Source of the DNA: Bidens hawaiensis
Lineage: Eukaryota; Streptophyta; Magnoliopsida; Asterales; Asteraceae
Length of the DNA: 64,000 bases
NCBI GenBank assembly: GCA_021521415.1
Contig: JAIQDT010002836.1
Coordinates: 145,468-209,467 of the forward strand
Direction: 5' to 3'
Every line of letters starts with the position of its first letter. Position 1 is the stretch's first letter. The translations under genes were made by a program, and so were the position numbers. The notes below the pieces were generated by a model. The model was not told the DNA's origin, made no database searches, and saw nothing but the letters and a program-made list of their open reading frames with translations. Below are positions 45,702 through 56,064 of this stretch, piece by piece.

Positions 45702-46858
45702 AAAAATTAATGGAGTATTATGATCGTGAAGCAAGAAGAGCAAGAAAATACTACAAGTTCCCAAAAGACGTCATGAGTGAAGATTACTTTGAGGTTTTCT
45801 TTAGCTAAGACCAATACATTGAACGACCCAAACCGATATACTTCCCCGGTACTGAGCAATGCCCAATTAAATTACCCGATAGTCCGCCACCACCAAGAGT
45901 CGAACCCTCAAGACACTCGAGCTATCATCCATCCACAATGCCTATATATCATTCATCCGAAATACCGACATATCACCCATCAGAAATCCCCACTTACCAC
46001 CCATCAGAAGTACCGCAATACTTTCCCACCAGATATTTCCCAAATGCACACCCATCCTATACCTTCCTTTCAAACCGACAAATCAAGGAAGAGCCAAGAT
46101 CCCCATCCTCCGATTGGATGCAATGCCACTCCGACCAACGAAGGTGGCATATCGGAAGCTCTACCGCTCTTGAAGTCAACTCACAACCCAGAAATGGCGA
46201 AGGATCATCCCGCAAACCAAGAATGAGGGAGACGACGCCTTACGAGAGTTTCAATATGCCCGCGATGATCAACGAAACCACTCAGTATATGGAAGAGGAG
46301 GAAGAGCCTATGGAGGAAGAAGAGGAGGATCCTGAAGAGGAGGATCCTGTAGAAGAGTCCGAACCGGAAGAAGAGCATCCCGGCAACCCTAATGAGATAT
46401 TAATGAGTGGATCACTCACTTCCGACGACCCAAGTTACGGTTCTGTCGACCCGTATGTTCAATATCTGGAGCAACTAAAGAATCAGGCTTCGTCAAGCTT
46501 CCCGCCATTTCAAGGAAGGATTCCTTCACTTCAAGAACAAGCTGATGAGATTCGCGAGCAAAATCAAGCCGCCAAGACATACCTCTACCTTGCATCTGAT
46601 CAGACTTACGTCCCGTATCCTGAACCGAGAAACCATTTCGAGATGGTGACGCTGGGTTACCGTGACCCACCGCCACAATATGGATACCCCGACGTTATTC
46701 CGCAGTCATATGAAGAACACCTGGATCGCGCGTTGCACGAGACTGATGACTGGAGGAAGAAGGTGGTTGAAGAAGGGAAAAAGAAGAAGATAGGAGAGAA
46801 GCTTCTTCACATATGCAACAAACTGACGAAGGTTGTTAAGAAGTTTTTGAAGGACTGA
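45702..46858 (+). pseudogene. Pre-gag ORF of the gypsy element
   Basis: An early frameshift (near 45,700) and a stop after FEVFF (about 45,810) break it, but the frame from 45938 to 46858 stays open. The N-terminus is basic (DREARRARKYYKFPKD). A tandem IPTYHPSE repeat follows (about 45938-46012), then a glutamate-rich stretch (EEEEDPEEEDPVEESEPEEE), a helical segment (SLQEQADEIREQNQAAKTY) and a lysine-rich C-terminus. No domain is recognised. It occupies the same place as the ORF at 1306-2055 in another gypsy family and shares only the acidic Glu/Pro bias. Confidence 0.6.
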
Positions 46859-47102
46859 GATGATGGTGGTGATGACGTGTTTCAAGAGACGAAGTGTTTG
46901 TGTGTAATCTAGTTTATGTGTAATGTGTTAAGTAATGTATGGATACGAATATATATACATCGAGTATGATTGTATATATATGGTGTTATAATAATCCTTG
47001 TTTATACCTTGTATGGTATATACAAATGATGAAATAAAATGTGTGTTTAATAAAGAACATTCGTTAAATTTCAGATATAAAAGAATAAAAAGAAAATATA
47101 AT
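46859..47102 (+). other. Spacer between pre-gag ORF and gag
   Basis: AT-rich with TATATATAC words; no gene. Confidence 0.5.
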
Positions 47103-48627
47103 ATGTCTCAACAAAGTAATAACTTTGAGGCTTCCCGAAAGTAAGCCGAAAAACAAAAAGAAAAAGGAAAGGGACCCGAAAAAGAACAAGAAGATCCAAT
47201 TCCCGAAATATTTATGGATCGAATTCAAAAGATGATTAAAGACGCGGTTAGGGAAGAATCCATGGCTAGATCTCAATCTAGACAAACAAAACATTCTCAC
47301 TCGGCTAATCCTTCCCGAAAATCTGTTTCCAAACCCCGCTCTAGACCTTCTCGTATGGAAGAGAGTGTACATGAATCGAACGCTGATGGTGGGGTCCGTC
47401 AAGAATTCAAAAGGCTTAAGATTGGTGGGTGTTCGTTCAAAGACTATAAATACTATGGGCCAAAAGACTTCCACGGCGATAAGGGAGCCATCGCGACTGT
47501 AAGGTGGCTTGAAGAGATAGAGACAATTGTAATTACTAGCAAGTGTTCGGAAGAAGAGAAGATTCAATACTCTGCCCTGATGTTTAGAGGCGAGGCCTTA
47601 GAATGGTGGAATACTTTGATCTTGAGTAGAGGAAGGGAGGTTATGTAAAACATGTCATAGAGCGAGTTTAAGGAGTTGATATTGTCGAAATTCTGTCCGA
47701 TGCATGAAACGGACCAAATCCAAACCAAGTTCCTATCTCACAAGGTTATCGGAACAAACCTTCGTGAGTATAATACCAAATTCCACGAATACTGTCGCTT
47801 GGTGCCCCAGCTGGTTACCCCGGAATCCAGCAAAGTTACACGCTACATATGGGGATTACCACGAGAGATCCATGACATGGTGAGGTCGCACTTGCCTCAA
47901 ACCGCTGACTCCGCGATGGAGTTGGCTGGATACTTAATGGGCGGAATGATCCGCAACAAGGAAGAAGATCAGAGGGCCGTGACGACGCAAGATACGAAGA
48001 AGGAAGGAAATACCCGTTTCAAGGGTAAGGGAGTCGACCAACGAAGGTTTGGCTTCAACTCCGGCATCCCACAATGCAAAACTTGCAAGAAATACCATAG
48101 GGGTCGATGCCATCTAACTCCCCGTCCTTGTGAGTCATGTCACAAATTCGGCCACGCCACGACCGATTGTTGGAAGAAGAAGATGACTTGCTACAATTGC
48201 AAGGAGATGGGACATCTTAGCTTTGAATGCCCCAAGAATAAACCCGCGGCTGGTAGTGCGGGTGGTAGCGGTCAGAAGAGTGAGCCCAAGAAGGGCAATG
48301 CAAGAGTGTTCGTCCTTGATACGAAGAAAGAGGCCGACACACCGGAAACTATTACCGGTATGTTCCTTGTTAACAATGTCTATGCTATAGTCTTGTTTGA
48401 TTCAGGAGCAAATTTAAGTTTTATAGATTATAAGTTTTGTAGTCTATTAAACGAACCCTTAATCAAACATAATAAAACTCTAAGCGTCGAGACCGCTAAT
48501 GGCGAAATCATTAAAATCTCTGAAGCACTAGAAAACGGAAAAATCTTGTTAGCCGGTTACGTTTTACCTATTCAATTGTTGCCTATGACTCTTGTTGGTT
48601 TTAATGTTGTATTGGGTATGGATTGAT
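47103..48627 (+). pseudogene. Gypsy gag and protease
   Basis: Starts MSQQSNNFEASRK, with a stop at 47142-47144. The gag core includes CSFKDYKYYGPKDFHGDKGA, TVRWLEEIETIV and ALEWWNTLI, then stops at 47646-47648 and about 47,658. It continues with FKELILSKFCPMHETDQI, YIWGLPREI and two CCHC zinc knuckles, CESCHKFGHATTDC and CYNCKEMGHLSFEC (about 48130-48232). The aspartic protease follows with IVLFDSGANLSFIDYKF and ends in VVLGMD at the TGA at 48624-48626, where the family normally has Trp. The stops at TGG, CGA or CAA positions suggest methylated-cytosine decay. Confidence 0.88.
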
Positions 48628-49885
48628 TATCCGACAACCATGCCCGTATCCTTTGCAATAGCAAGACCATTGAACTCCAATCCCCGGACAAATGAACAAT
48701 TCGGATTGAAAAGGATAAAGACGCTGGCCAAGTTAGCCTAATCTCTATTATAAGGGCTAACAAATGTTTGAATCAAGGATGCTTAGCATTCATGTCCTAC
48801 GTCACCGAAGAATCTAAACCCAAAGAAGTCAAAGACGTTCCTGTAGTTTCTGATTTTTCGATGTCTTTCCTGATGAACTTCCCGGCATTCCTCCCAATCG
48901 TGAAGTAGAATTTAGAATCAATCTTATTCCTGGAACTGCTCCGATCGCTAAAGCTCCATATCGCCTCGCACCAACCGAGATTAAAGAACTGAAGAAACAA
49001 CTTGACGAGCTTCTCGAGAAAGGATTTATACGACCAAGTTCATCACCATGGGGAGCGCCGATACTTTTTGAAAAGAAGAAGGATGGATCCATGCGAATGT
49101 GCATCGATTACCGAGCTCTCAACAAGGTTACCATCAAGAACCGATATCCACTTCCTCGAATCGACGATCTTTTTGACCAACTCCAAGGTGCTAGCTTCTT
49201 TTCCAAGATCGATCTTCGTTCCGGCTCTCACCAACTTAAGGTTCAATCCTAATACATTCCAAAGACCGCGTTTCGAACAAGGTACGGCCATTATGAGTTC
49301 ACCGTTATGCCATTTGGACTTACTAATGCGCCGGCTGCGTTCATGGATATGATGAATCGTATATGTAAGCCTTATTTAGATAAATTTGTGATCGTATTCA
49401 TCGACAACATACTAATTTATTCTAAGTCCAAGGCCGAACATGAAAGTCACCTTCAAACGTTACTTGAAATTCTAAGAACCGAGAAATTGTACGCCAAGTT
49501 TTCGAAATGCGAGTTCTGGTTGCACGAAGTGCAATTTCTTGGTCACATCATTAACGTAAACGGTATTCAAGTAGACCCCGCTAAGATTGAAGCTATCTCT
49601 AAGTGGGAGATCCCAAAGTCGCCAACCGAGATTCGAAGCTTCTTGGGATTGGCCGGTTATTATCGAAGGTTTATTGAGAACTTTTCTCGAATCGCTGTTC
49701 CCCTAACCTCCTTGACTCGAAAGAACATCAAATATGAATGGGGAACAAAACAACAAGAGGCATTCGATATACTTAAACAAAAGCTTATCCAAGCTCCTAT
49801 ATTGGCCTTGCCAGAAGGATTTGAAGATTTCGTTGTCTTTTGCGATACATCTCATTCCGGCTTGGGATGTGTATTGATGCAATGA
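48627..49885 (+). pseudogene. Gypsy reverse transcriptase
   Basis: After a short broken linker and a frameshift near 48,860 the RT domain shows [89 protein letters not shown] and the catalytic loop [10 protein letters not shown] (49400-49429), in which the second Asp of the usual IDD is Asn. A stop lies at about 49,250 after LKVQS. The connection domain has AKFSKCEFW and [19 protein letters not shown]. The loss of a catalytic Asp would abolish polymerisation even without the stops. Confidence 0.9.
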
Positions 49886-50146
49886 AAGAAAGTAATCGCT
49901 TACGCCTCTCGTCAATTGAAAGTATACGAGAAGAACTATACGACTCACGATCTAGAGTTAGGCGCCATAATCTTCGCACTCAAGATATGGAGGCATTATC
50001 TCTATGAAGTAAGATTTACCGTGTACACTGATCATAAGAGCTTAAAACACATCTTTGATCAAAAAGAGCTCAACATGCGCTAACGACGCTGGATGGAGAC
50101 TCTCAACGACTATGACTGCGAAATAGTTTATCATGAAGGTAAGGTA
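49886..50146 (+). pseudogene. Gypsy RNase H, truncated
   Basis: It follows a TGA (49882-49884) that replaces a coding triplet. It encodes [52 protein letters not shown], a stop after ELNMR (about 50,082) and [18 protein letters not shown]. The expected end of RNase H and the following linker are missing: sequence jumps near 50,146 to the integrase leader. Confidence 0.82.
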
Positions 50147-51153
50147 TTCTTAGAACGGGAAACCGAATTTGGGTAACAATTGTTGGAGGATTGCGTGAGA
50201 AGATCTTAAACGAAGCCCATAAGTCCAAATATACGATGCATCCCGGGAGTGACAAAATGTACCATAACCTCAAGGCAAACTATTGGTGGAACGGGATGAA
50301 AAGGGATGTCGATTCGCATGTGGCGAAATGTTTGACATGTTTGAAAGTCAAGGCTGAACACCAAAAGCCTTCGGGATTGCTTCAGCAACCCGAACTTCCT
50401 GTATGGAAGTGGGAGTTGATTACTATGGATTTCATTACCAAACTCCCTAAGACGACTCGACAACATAATGCAATCTGGGTAATTGTGGATCGATTAACAG
50501 AGTCCACATACTTCATACCCATCAATGAGTCATACTCAATGGACAAATTAGCTCGTATCTATGTTAACAATATTGTGGCCCTACATGTGGTACCGATGTC
50601 CATAATTTCTGATCGAGACAGTCGTTTCACGTCACACTTCTGGAAAAGCTTCCAACATGCGCTAGGTACGAAGTTAAACCTTAGCACTGCCTATCATCCA
50701 CAAACTGATGGGCAAAGCGAAAGGACAATTCAAACATTGGAAGATATGCTCCGCGCATGTGTGGTAGACTTAGGTGGAAGTTGGGATGACCACTTACCCC
50801 TAATGGAATTCTCGTATAACAATAGTTATCACACGAGCATTCAAGCCGAACCATTTGAGGCGTTATATGGTCGAAAATGTAGGACGCCCGTGTGTTGGTC
50901 TGAAACCGGAGATAATCAGTTGTCTGGACCCGAGATAGTCCAAGAAACCACCAACAAGATTATTCAAATCCAAGAACGACTCAAGACGGCACGTGATCGC
51001 CAAAAGAGTTACGCCGACGTTCGTCGTAAGCCGTTAGAGTTTAGTGTCGGTGATAAAGTTCTTTTGAAAGTTTCGCCATGGAAAGGCGTAGTCCGCTTCG
51101 GCAAGAAAGGAAAGTTAAGTCCTCGATTCGTTGGACCCTTTGAGGTACTTTAA
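50147..51153 (+). pseudogene. Gypsy integrase
   Basis: An open frame from 50191. Zinc-binding region: [40 protein letters not shown]. Catalytic core: [20 protein letters not shown] (first Asp), [20 protein letters not shown] (second Asp), [20 protein letters not shown] (Glu). All three acidic residues are kept. The C-terminal part has [29 protein letters not shown] and [20 protein letters not shown], the GPY/F-type segment ending [12 protein letters not shown], then a stop at 51151-51153. Confidence 0.92.
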
Positions 51154-51465
51154 CGAATTGGTACCGTCGCATACCGATTGCGACTGCCCGAGGAAATGCA
51201 AGGGGTACACGATGTATCGCATATCTCGAATCTGCGTAAATGTTTTGCTAATGAATCTCTCTCGATGCCGTTAAAAGACGTAGAAATTAACGAGAACTTA
51301 AAATTTGTAGAACGTCCAATCCAAATCGAAGGTTTAAAGCTAAAGAAACTTAAAAGACGAACCTTGAAAATCGTGAAAGTGAAATGGGATTCCCGAAAAG
51401 GACCTGAGTATACATGGGAACTCGAGTCTGAAATGAGAAAGAAATATCCCCACTTGTTTTCGTGA
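51154..51465 (+). pseudogene. Integrase C-terminus with chromodomain-like end
   Basis: Same frame as the integrase, after a stop at 51153: GTVAYRLRLPEEMQGVHDVS, HISNLRKC, then VERPIQIEGLKLKKLKRRTL and VKVKWDSRKGPEYTWELESE, MRKKYPHLFS. The order 'V-K-V-x-W...G-x-E-Y/A-T-W-E' is the chromodomain-like tail of chromoviruses, here Tekay-like. It is thought to guide integration to heterochromatin. Confidence 0.85.
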
Positions 51466-51777
51466 AGCAACCTCGAGAACGAGATTTATTTCAAGGTGAG
51501 GAGGATGTAACATCACGTAAATTTTGGGCCAAAAATGTCAACTTTCCAAAGTTAAGGGACAAATTCTGCCAGAATCCAAACTCCAAGGTTAAAAATGAAA
51601 AATCTGATTTCTTGTCCTATCGCGCTACACGACGGGATAAAGGACAAGCCCATCGCGTACCGCGATGGGGCTTGGTCAAATATTCTAGAAGAAGTCAACG
51701 GCAATACACGATCGCCGTTGAGCCTACGTCACCGCGTACCGCGATAACGTGGCCTGACACGCCTGACACCTTATCAC

Positions 51778-51894
51778 CACGTGTCCACACGTGGCACACC
51801 GGTCGCCACGTGTCCCGACACGTGGCCACACGTGGCATGTCGACTGCCACGTGTTAACACGTGGCACACCGTCTGCCACGTGGCGACACGTGGC
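51778..51894 (+). promoter_or_regulatory. G-box array in the 3' LTR
   Basis: Nine exact CACGTG hexamers in about 117 bp, in alternating CCACGTGT and ACACGTGG contexts. TATA box at 51987-51994. Confidence 0.78.
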
Positions 51895-52469
51895 AGACCT
51901 ACTGTCTGCGTCACCAGAGCTACATCGCGGTACGCGACGGGTTCCCTGATGGCGGGCGCGTACCGCGATGGGTCACAAAATTTGCCTATAAATAGCAAGG
52001 TCCGGGTTTGATATTTTCACACCTCACAACCTGCTTTCAATCATCTCTCTAGTCTCTCACTACATCTCGAAGTTCGTACCATCGATACACCTCGAAAACC
52101 GTGCCCCGATTCCTTGATAAACGTTTCATACCTCGATATTCGTACCACTCCTCGACGACGTTCCGAAAAAGAAGGTGGTGCTGCTTTCACATCCTGACGA
52201 TCATCTCGAAGTGCGTGCCGAGAAGATTTGGTGTCTCGATTTGCGTGCCGAAGTGAAGAGGCGATCAAAGCGAGTGTTGAAAAGACTAAGCGGCGTAGAA
52301 GTGCTGCTCGAGTATCTAAGGAATTATAAGGCGAGGAATGGTAAGGCTTATTACCCGACTAAAATAATAATAAAATTTTATAAGACTTAATACCTAAAGT
52401 CGGAAGTATACTCGATGCTTATGAAAAGAAATTATATAACAAAGAAAAGAAAAGAAAGAAAAATGAAAG

Positions 52470-52481
<12 letters not shown>

Positions 52482-52502
<21 letters not shown>

Positions 52503-52535
52503 ATGTGTGTGTGTATGTGTGTGTGTGTGTGTGTG
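52482..52535. repeat. (GT)n microsatellite in the 3' LTR
   Basis: About 54 bp of TATATA followed by GTGTGT with two GTAT interruptions. The 5' LTR (44434-44457) has only TATATA and three GT units. Confidence 0.92.
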
Positions 52536-53597
52536 AATTATATATAATTCTTTGTTATGAATATTATATAAGGGTATTCTTATATGATAAAAGAAAAAGA
52601 ATACGTTTCTTAGAAAAGAAGAAACGTCGGGTTTTTATAATAAACTAAAGGTTTATAAATATTGCTTTTAAAACTAAAGGTTTTAAAGTAAAGGATTATT
52701 GAACTAAAGGTTCATCGAGATAAATAAGACTAAAGGTCTTAAGCCGGATTGTATATCCGACTAATGAAAGTTATACTCGTACTATAGGTGCGAGATAGCA
52801 AGAAAGAGACTCAAGGGCGGTGTTGGAAACCGATCCCGATCAAATGTGAATACGCCCACTTTTACAAATTTGTTTTCAAATAAATAAACGTGTTATGTGT
52901 AAAACTTTACATGCGACTAAGTGTCTCTAAAAACATTATGAATAAGAGTAAAAACCTAGCCCTCAGGCTGTAGTATATGTTTGTCTGGATCCTTACATAT
53001 GTGGTAAATGCGGTGGGCACATCGCACCACGCCTGGTCACGACCTCCAGCCACGATGGGCCGAACCAAAGTATGTTCGAGTGAGAATGCACTTGTGTATA
53101 TTTATGGTACCTAAGTGCGTCGAGACGCTGCGGTGTCTTGCTGGGGTGACCTAGGTAGAGGCTCGAGTTTATAATGATACTGTTTTAACTTTGTTATTCC
53201 TAAGCCAAGATGGGCCGAGGCATGCGTAACCCTCGAGGGGTAACAAAGTAAAAGAAAATGTTTTTGCGTCAGCATATTCACCAGCATTCGTTGCTGACGT
53301 ATTTTTATAACATTTTGCATGTAATCAAGACTAGAGTAGAAAGGACGAAGGCTCAAGAATCCGATGGCTCGGATAATTTTTGTTAAACTTAATTATGAAT
53401 TAAAAGGTGGTTTTGTAAACATAAAACAAGTAAACGTAAATGGAAATTTCGTTCCATCTTTTGTATTGTAAATATTTTACAACTTTAATCCTTATGTTTT
53501 ATAAAGTCTTCCGCTAATAATTCGTAACTCTGATTTATTTACAAATGCGGTACCAATTATCGAGTCACACACCTAGGCCCAAGATGAGGGTGTGACA

Positions 53598-54270
53598 GAA
53601 CTTGCTAAGGAACTAGAAGCAAATGTTACGTCACAGGGGCAAGTCACTATTCAGGGGGAAATGATCAACAATTTTTTAGGAAGAAGCTAAGTTGCGGAAA
53701 GCTCAGGCAGAAGAAATGGAAAAATTAACCAAAGAGCTCAAGGATGATAATATCACACTTGCGGAAGGTTATGCTGGGTTCAAGAACAAAGCCAAGCAAG
53801 CTCAGGATGACAAACAATGGCTTATAACACAAGGCTTGCCATTGGTAAGAATATGTTATCCTTTTACATCTTCCTTGGTTAATTTCTTTTGTCACTAATA
53901 TTCCTTGTACCTAGGTTATTGATCATATCAAGGATGGTCTCAAGCTGGGAAACTGTCTAGCGGAATACAAACACGTTTCTTCCCAAGTCGAACGCAAGGT
54001 TGGTTTCGAGGAAGGTGTTCAGGTTGTGATCAATCAGCGACCACTTGAAGAACACGTGTCGTACGGGCATGACATGGAAGGTGAGTATAGTGAAAAGTTA
54101 CAAGCATTTGATGATTTAACCTTTTCTCTTTAAGGTGCCCTTGTCGAGTTTTTCACAACGGAAAATGGTGTGAAACTACTTTAAGATTTTCTTCGTGGTC
54201 CTCCGGAAGAGGACCCAGAGACTCCTTCCCAGCATCAAGACTCTGATGCAACTCAACAACCTCCTGTATA
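53598..54270 (+). pseudogene. 3' part of the coiled-coil gene split by the gypsy element
   Basis: The coiled coil cut at 43472 resumes here: ELAKELEANVTSQGQVTIQG, then after a shift RKAQAEEMEKLTKELKDDN and FKNKAKQAQDDKQWLITQGL. A probable intron (GTAAGAAT...ACCTAG, 53847-53915) precedes VIDHIKDGLKLGNCLAEYKH, and another (GTGAGTAT...TTTAAG, 54081-54134) precedes the last exon with LVEFFTTENGVKLL, a stop, and a final acidic/Pro-rich PPEEDPETPSQHQDSDATQQ. The stop is at 54268-54270. T-rich 3' UTR-like sequence follows. The typical intron borders show an ancestral spliced gene, now dead. Confidence 0.65.
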
Positions 54271-54378
54271 GATTTGTTTTTGTTTGTAGCTTGCATATTG
54301 TTCTTTCCTTGTAACAATCATGATGTACCTTTTGGTAATATATCAAGCTGTTCTAACGCTTTGTTTTAGTTTGGTAAT

Positions 54379-54627
54379 TGTTGATGGACCATATTACCAT
54401 TACTAACTAATAAAGGGTTTCCCCTTGGGTGTATATATAAAGAGATAAATATTAACATCATAACATAATTACACACACATAACAATTTGTGTGCCTCCTC
54501 TCTCCTAAAACCGGGTTCTTGAGAACACCATCCTTAACTATACATCCTAAAGGGGAACTCGGCCAAGCTGACAACCATGTCGTCTACATCATTCTCTGTT
54601 GCGGTTACTACTCTCCATGCTGTAACA
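54379..54627 (+). repeat. Possible short solo LTR or TRIM
   Basis: TGTTGATGGACC...GCTGTAACA, 249 bp, with a TATATATAAAGAG promoter-like block (54431-54443) and an ACACACATAACA leader. No matching target duplication (GTAAT against GGTTC), so the call is weak. It may instead be part of the 3' flank of the pseudogene. Confidence 0.3.
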
Positions 54628-55299
54628 GGTTCTTAGATTTAATGTTTGTCATGTTTTATATTACTTACATTAAGAACTGATCAACACTCGAGGGAAATAC
54701 GATCGGGAGGGGCTAATTCAAAACCCTCTGGTCAAATAAGAATAGTCGGCCCTACATTCAAAGCCCCTTTTTTACCATTAGCAAAAACTTGTTCAGTTGC
54801 GTATCATAAGGAATTCGAACAACTGCTTCAAATACAATATCGGAAAGTAGCCCATTCAAGATGATTTGTATTCGGTACAGGTACAGACAGGGTGGTGTTC
54901 TCTATGGTACGGATCGGTATGGACTCCGCATATCCCCATTCCGTACACTCGTATTAGCGAATGAGCAATATACTAGTACACGTTAGAAAATATATAGTTC
55001 CTCTCTTCTCTTAATAATATACGTCTAATGTAAGTTATTCTTGCAAATTTAACTTTTAGTGTTGTTGATATAGGGTTGTTTACATGTCATAGTCTGCCTT
55101 GCACGCTTTCAACATATTATTAAAACTTACTCTTATTATATTTAAACGAAACTACAAAAAATATATATTATTGGGTGTTTGAAAACATAAAGCAATCTTA
55201 AGCTCACGAGATCGAGATGACATGATATATACTTGTATGACAAACATAAGAACATGTGACTTTGAGTGGTTTATGATGACTTGATATATACTTGTATGA
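54628..55299. other. Unassigned AT-rich sequence
   Basis: No gene seen. A 24 bp word ATGACWTGATATATACTTGT is duplicated near 55217 and 55277. Confidence 0.4.
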
Positions 55300-55920
55300 G
55301 GAATTCAACGTGACCCGTCCGTTGCAACTTGTTTTTTCCGGTGGGCGCGTCTTCTTTGTCCCGTAGCTTCACCGTGTGATTCTTGTGTCTCCGGAACAAC
55401 AAAGTTAGGAGACGGTTGTATGTTGGATGGTTGAAAGCCGGATGTTTCTTGCGACCCCGAAAAAAACATCGATTGGTCTGGTGACGACCATAAATCGTCG
55501 TAACTATAACCTGAATCTAGGTTTGGGTACTAATTTCCAGCCATATTTTTAAAAAAAGGTTTGGAAGATGGGTTGATTTTGGGTTTTTTTTGAAGTTGTG
55601 GTAATTGTTTTATGTGATTTTGGGTGTGGTATGTGATTTTGGGTGTGGTAATTGGTTTAGGTTTATATATAGGATAAACAGATTTTATACCAATAAAAAT
55701 AAACAAGTCCAACGGCTCATTTCTCATCCCAACGGCTCTTTCACGCATTCCCACGTCCCTTTACGCCTCAGCCTTCCCGCGACCGGCCTTGCGCCCGCCT
55801 TGGTTCCCGTGCTCGCGCCCCTCTCGCGCCCCTCTCGCGCCTCGGTGGTGTGGTGCTCGCGCCTGGGGGCGCGAGCGGAGGGGCTCTCGCGCCCCCGCTG
55901 AAGCCCCACACCCCTCAGCC
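55300..55920 (-). mobile_element. PIF/Harbinger fragment: end, promoter and ORF1 start
   Basis: On the minus strand the end GGCTGAGGGGTGTGGGGC (55920 down) follows a TTA (complement of 55921-55923), as expected for a Harbinger end with a TTA duplication. A GC-rich palindromic block with repeated CGCGCCC/GGGGCGCGAG words (55785-55905) and a TATA-like CCTATATATAAACC (55662-55675) follow. The ORF starts at 55544 with a stop after MAGN, then SGYSYDDLW, FFSGSQETSGFQPSNIQPSP, NFVVPETQESHGEATGQRRR, the start of ORF1 in this family. It breaks off near 55,300. Confidence 0.65.
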
Positions 55921-56064
55921 TAATCAGGAATATCATATATCTATAATTCTATATGTATGTATATCTATAATAAAAAAAACTTTGTAACACCTTTTACATA
56001 CATGCATATAACATTACAGAAAATACAAAAATAAATCTTTAAAAATAATAAAACCATCCAAAGC

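Larger units (their letters stand above)
43473..53597 (+). mobile_element. Complete chromovirus-type Ty3/gypsy element
   Basis: 10,125 bp flanked by GAACT (43468-43472 and 53598-53602). LTRs of 2054 and 2092 bp, a primer-binding site, a pre-gag ORF, gag-protease, RT-RNase H, integrase and a chromodomain-like end, in the gypsy order. The C-terminus VKVKWDSRKGPEYTWELESE and the long LTRs point to the Tekay lineage. Nonsense changes in nearly every domain and a deletion at the end of RNase H make it defective. It splits a coiled-coil pseudogene. Confidence 0.93.
51506..53597 (+). repeat. 3' LTR of the gypsy element
   Basis: TGTAACATCACG...GGGTGTGACA, 2092 bp, after the purine-rich AAGGTGAGGAGGA. 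It diverges from the 5' LTR by several percent, most densely in the first 250 bp. It is longer mainly because of a GT repeat at 52482-52535. Confidence 0.93.

Noticed and set aside
51781..52011. ORFs over the G-box array in both LTRs
   Set aside because: Repetitive CACGTG translation; untranslated LTR U3.
54646..54864. 72-codon ORF that looked like an organellar fragment
   Set aside because: I could not match it to any chloroplast or mitochondrial protein I know; left unassigned.
55605..55901. 98-codon ORF with Arg/Ala/Pro-rich C-terminus
   Set aside because: It spans the GC-rich subterminal block of a Harbinger end; composition explains it.
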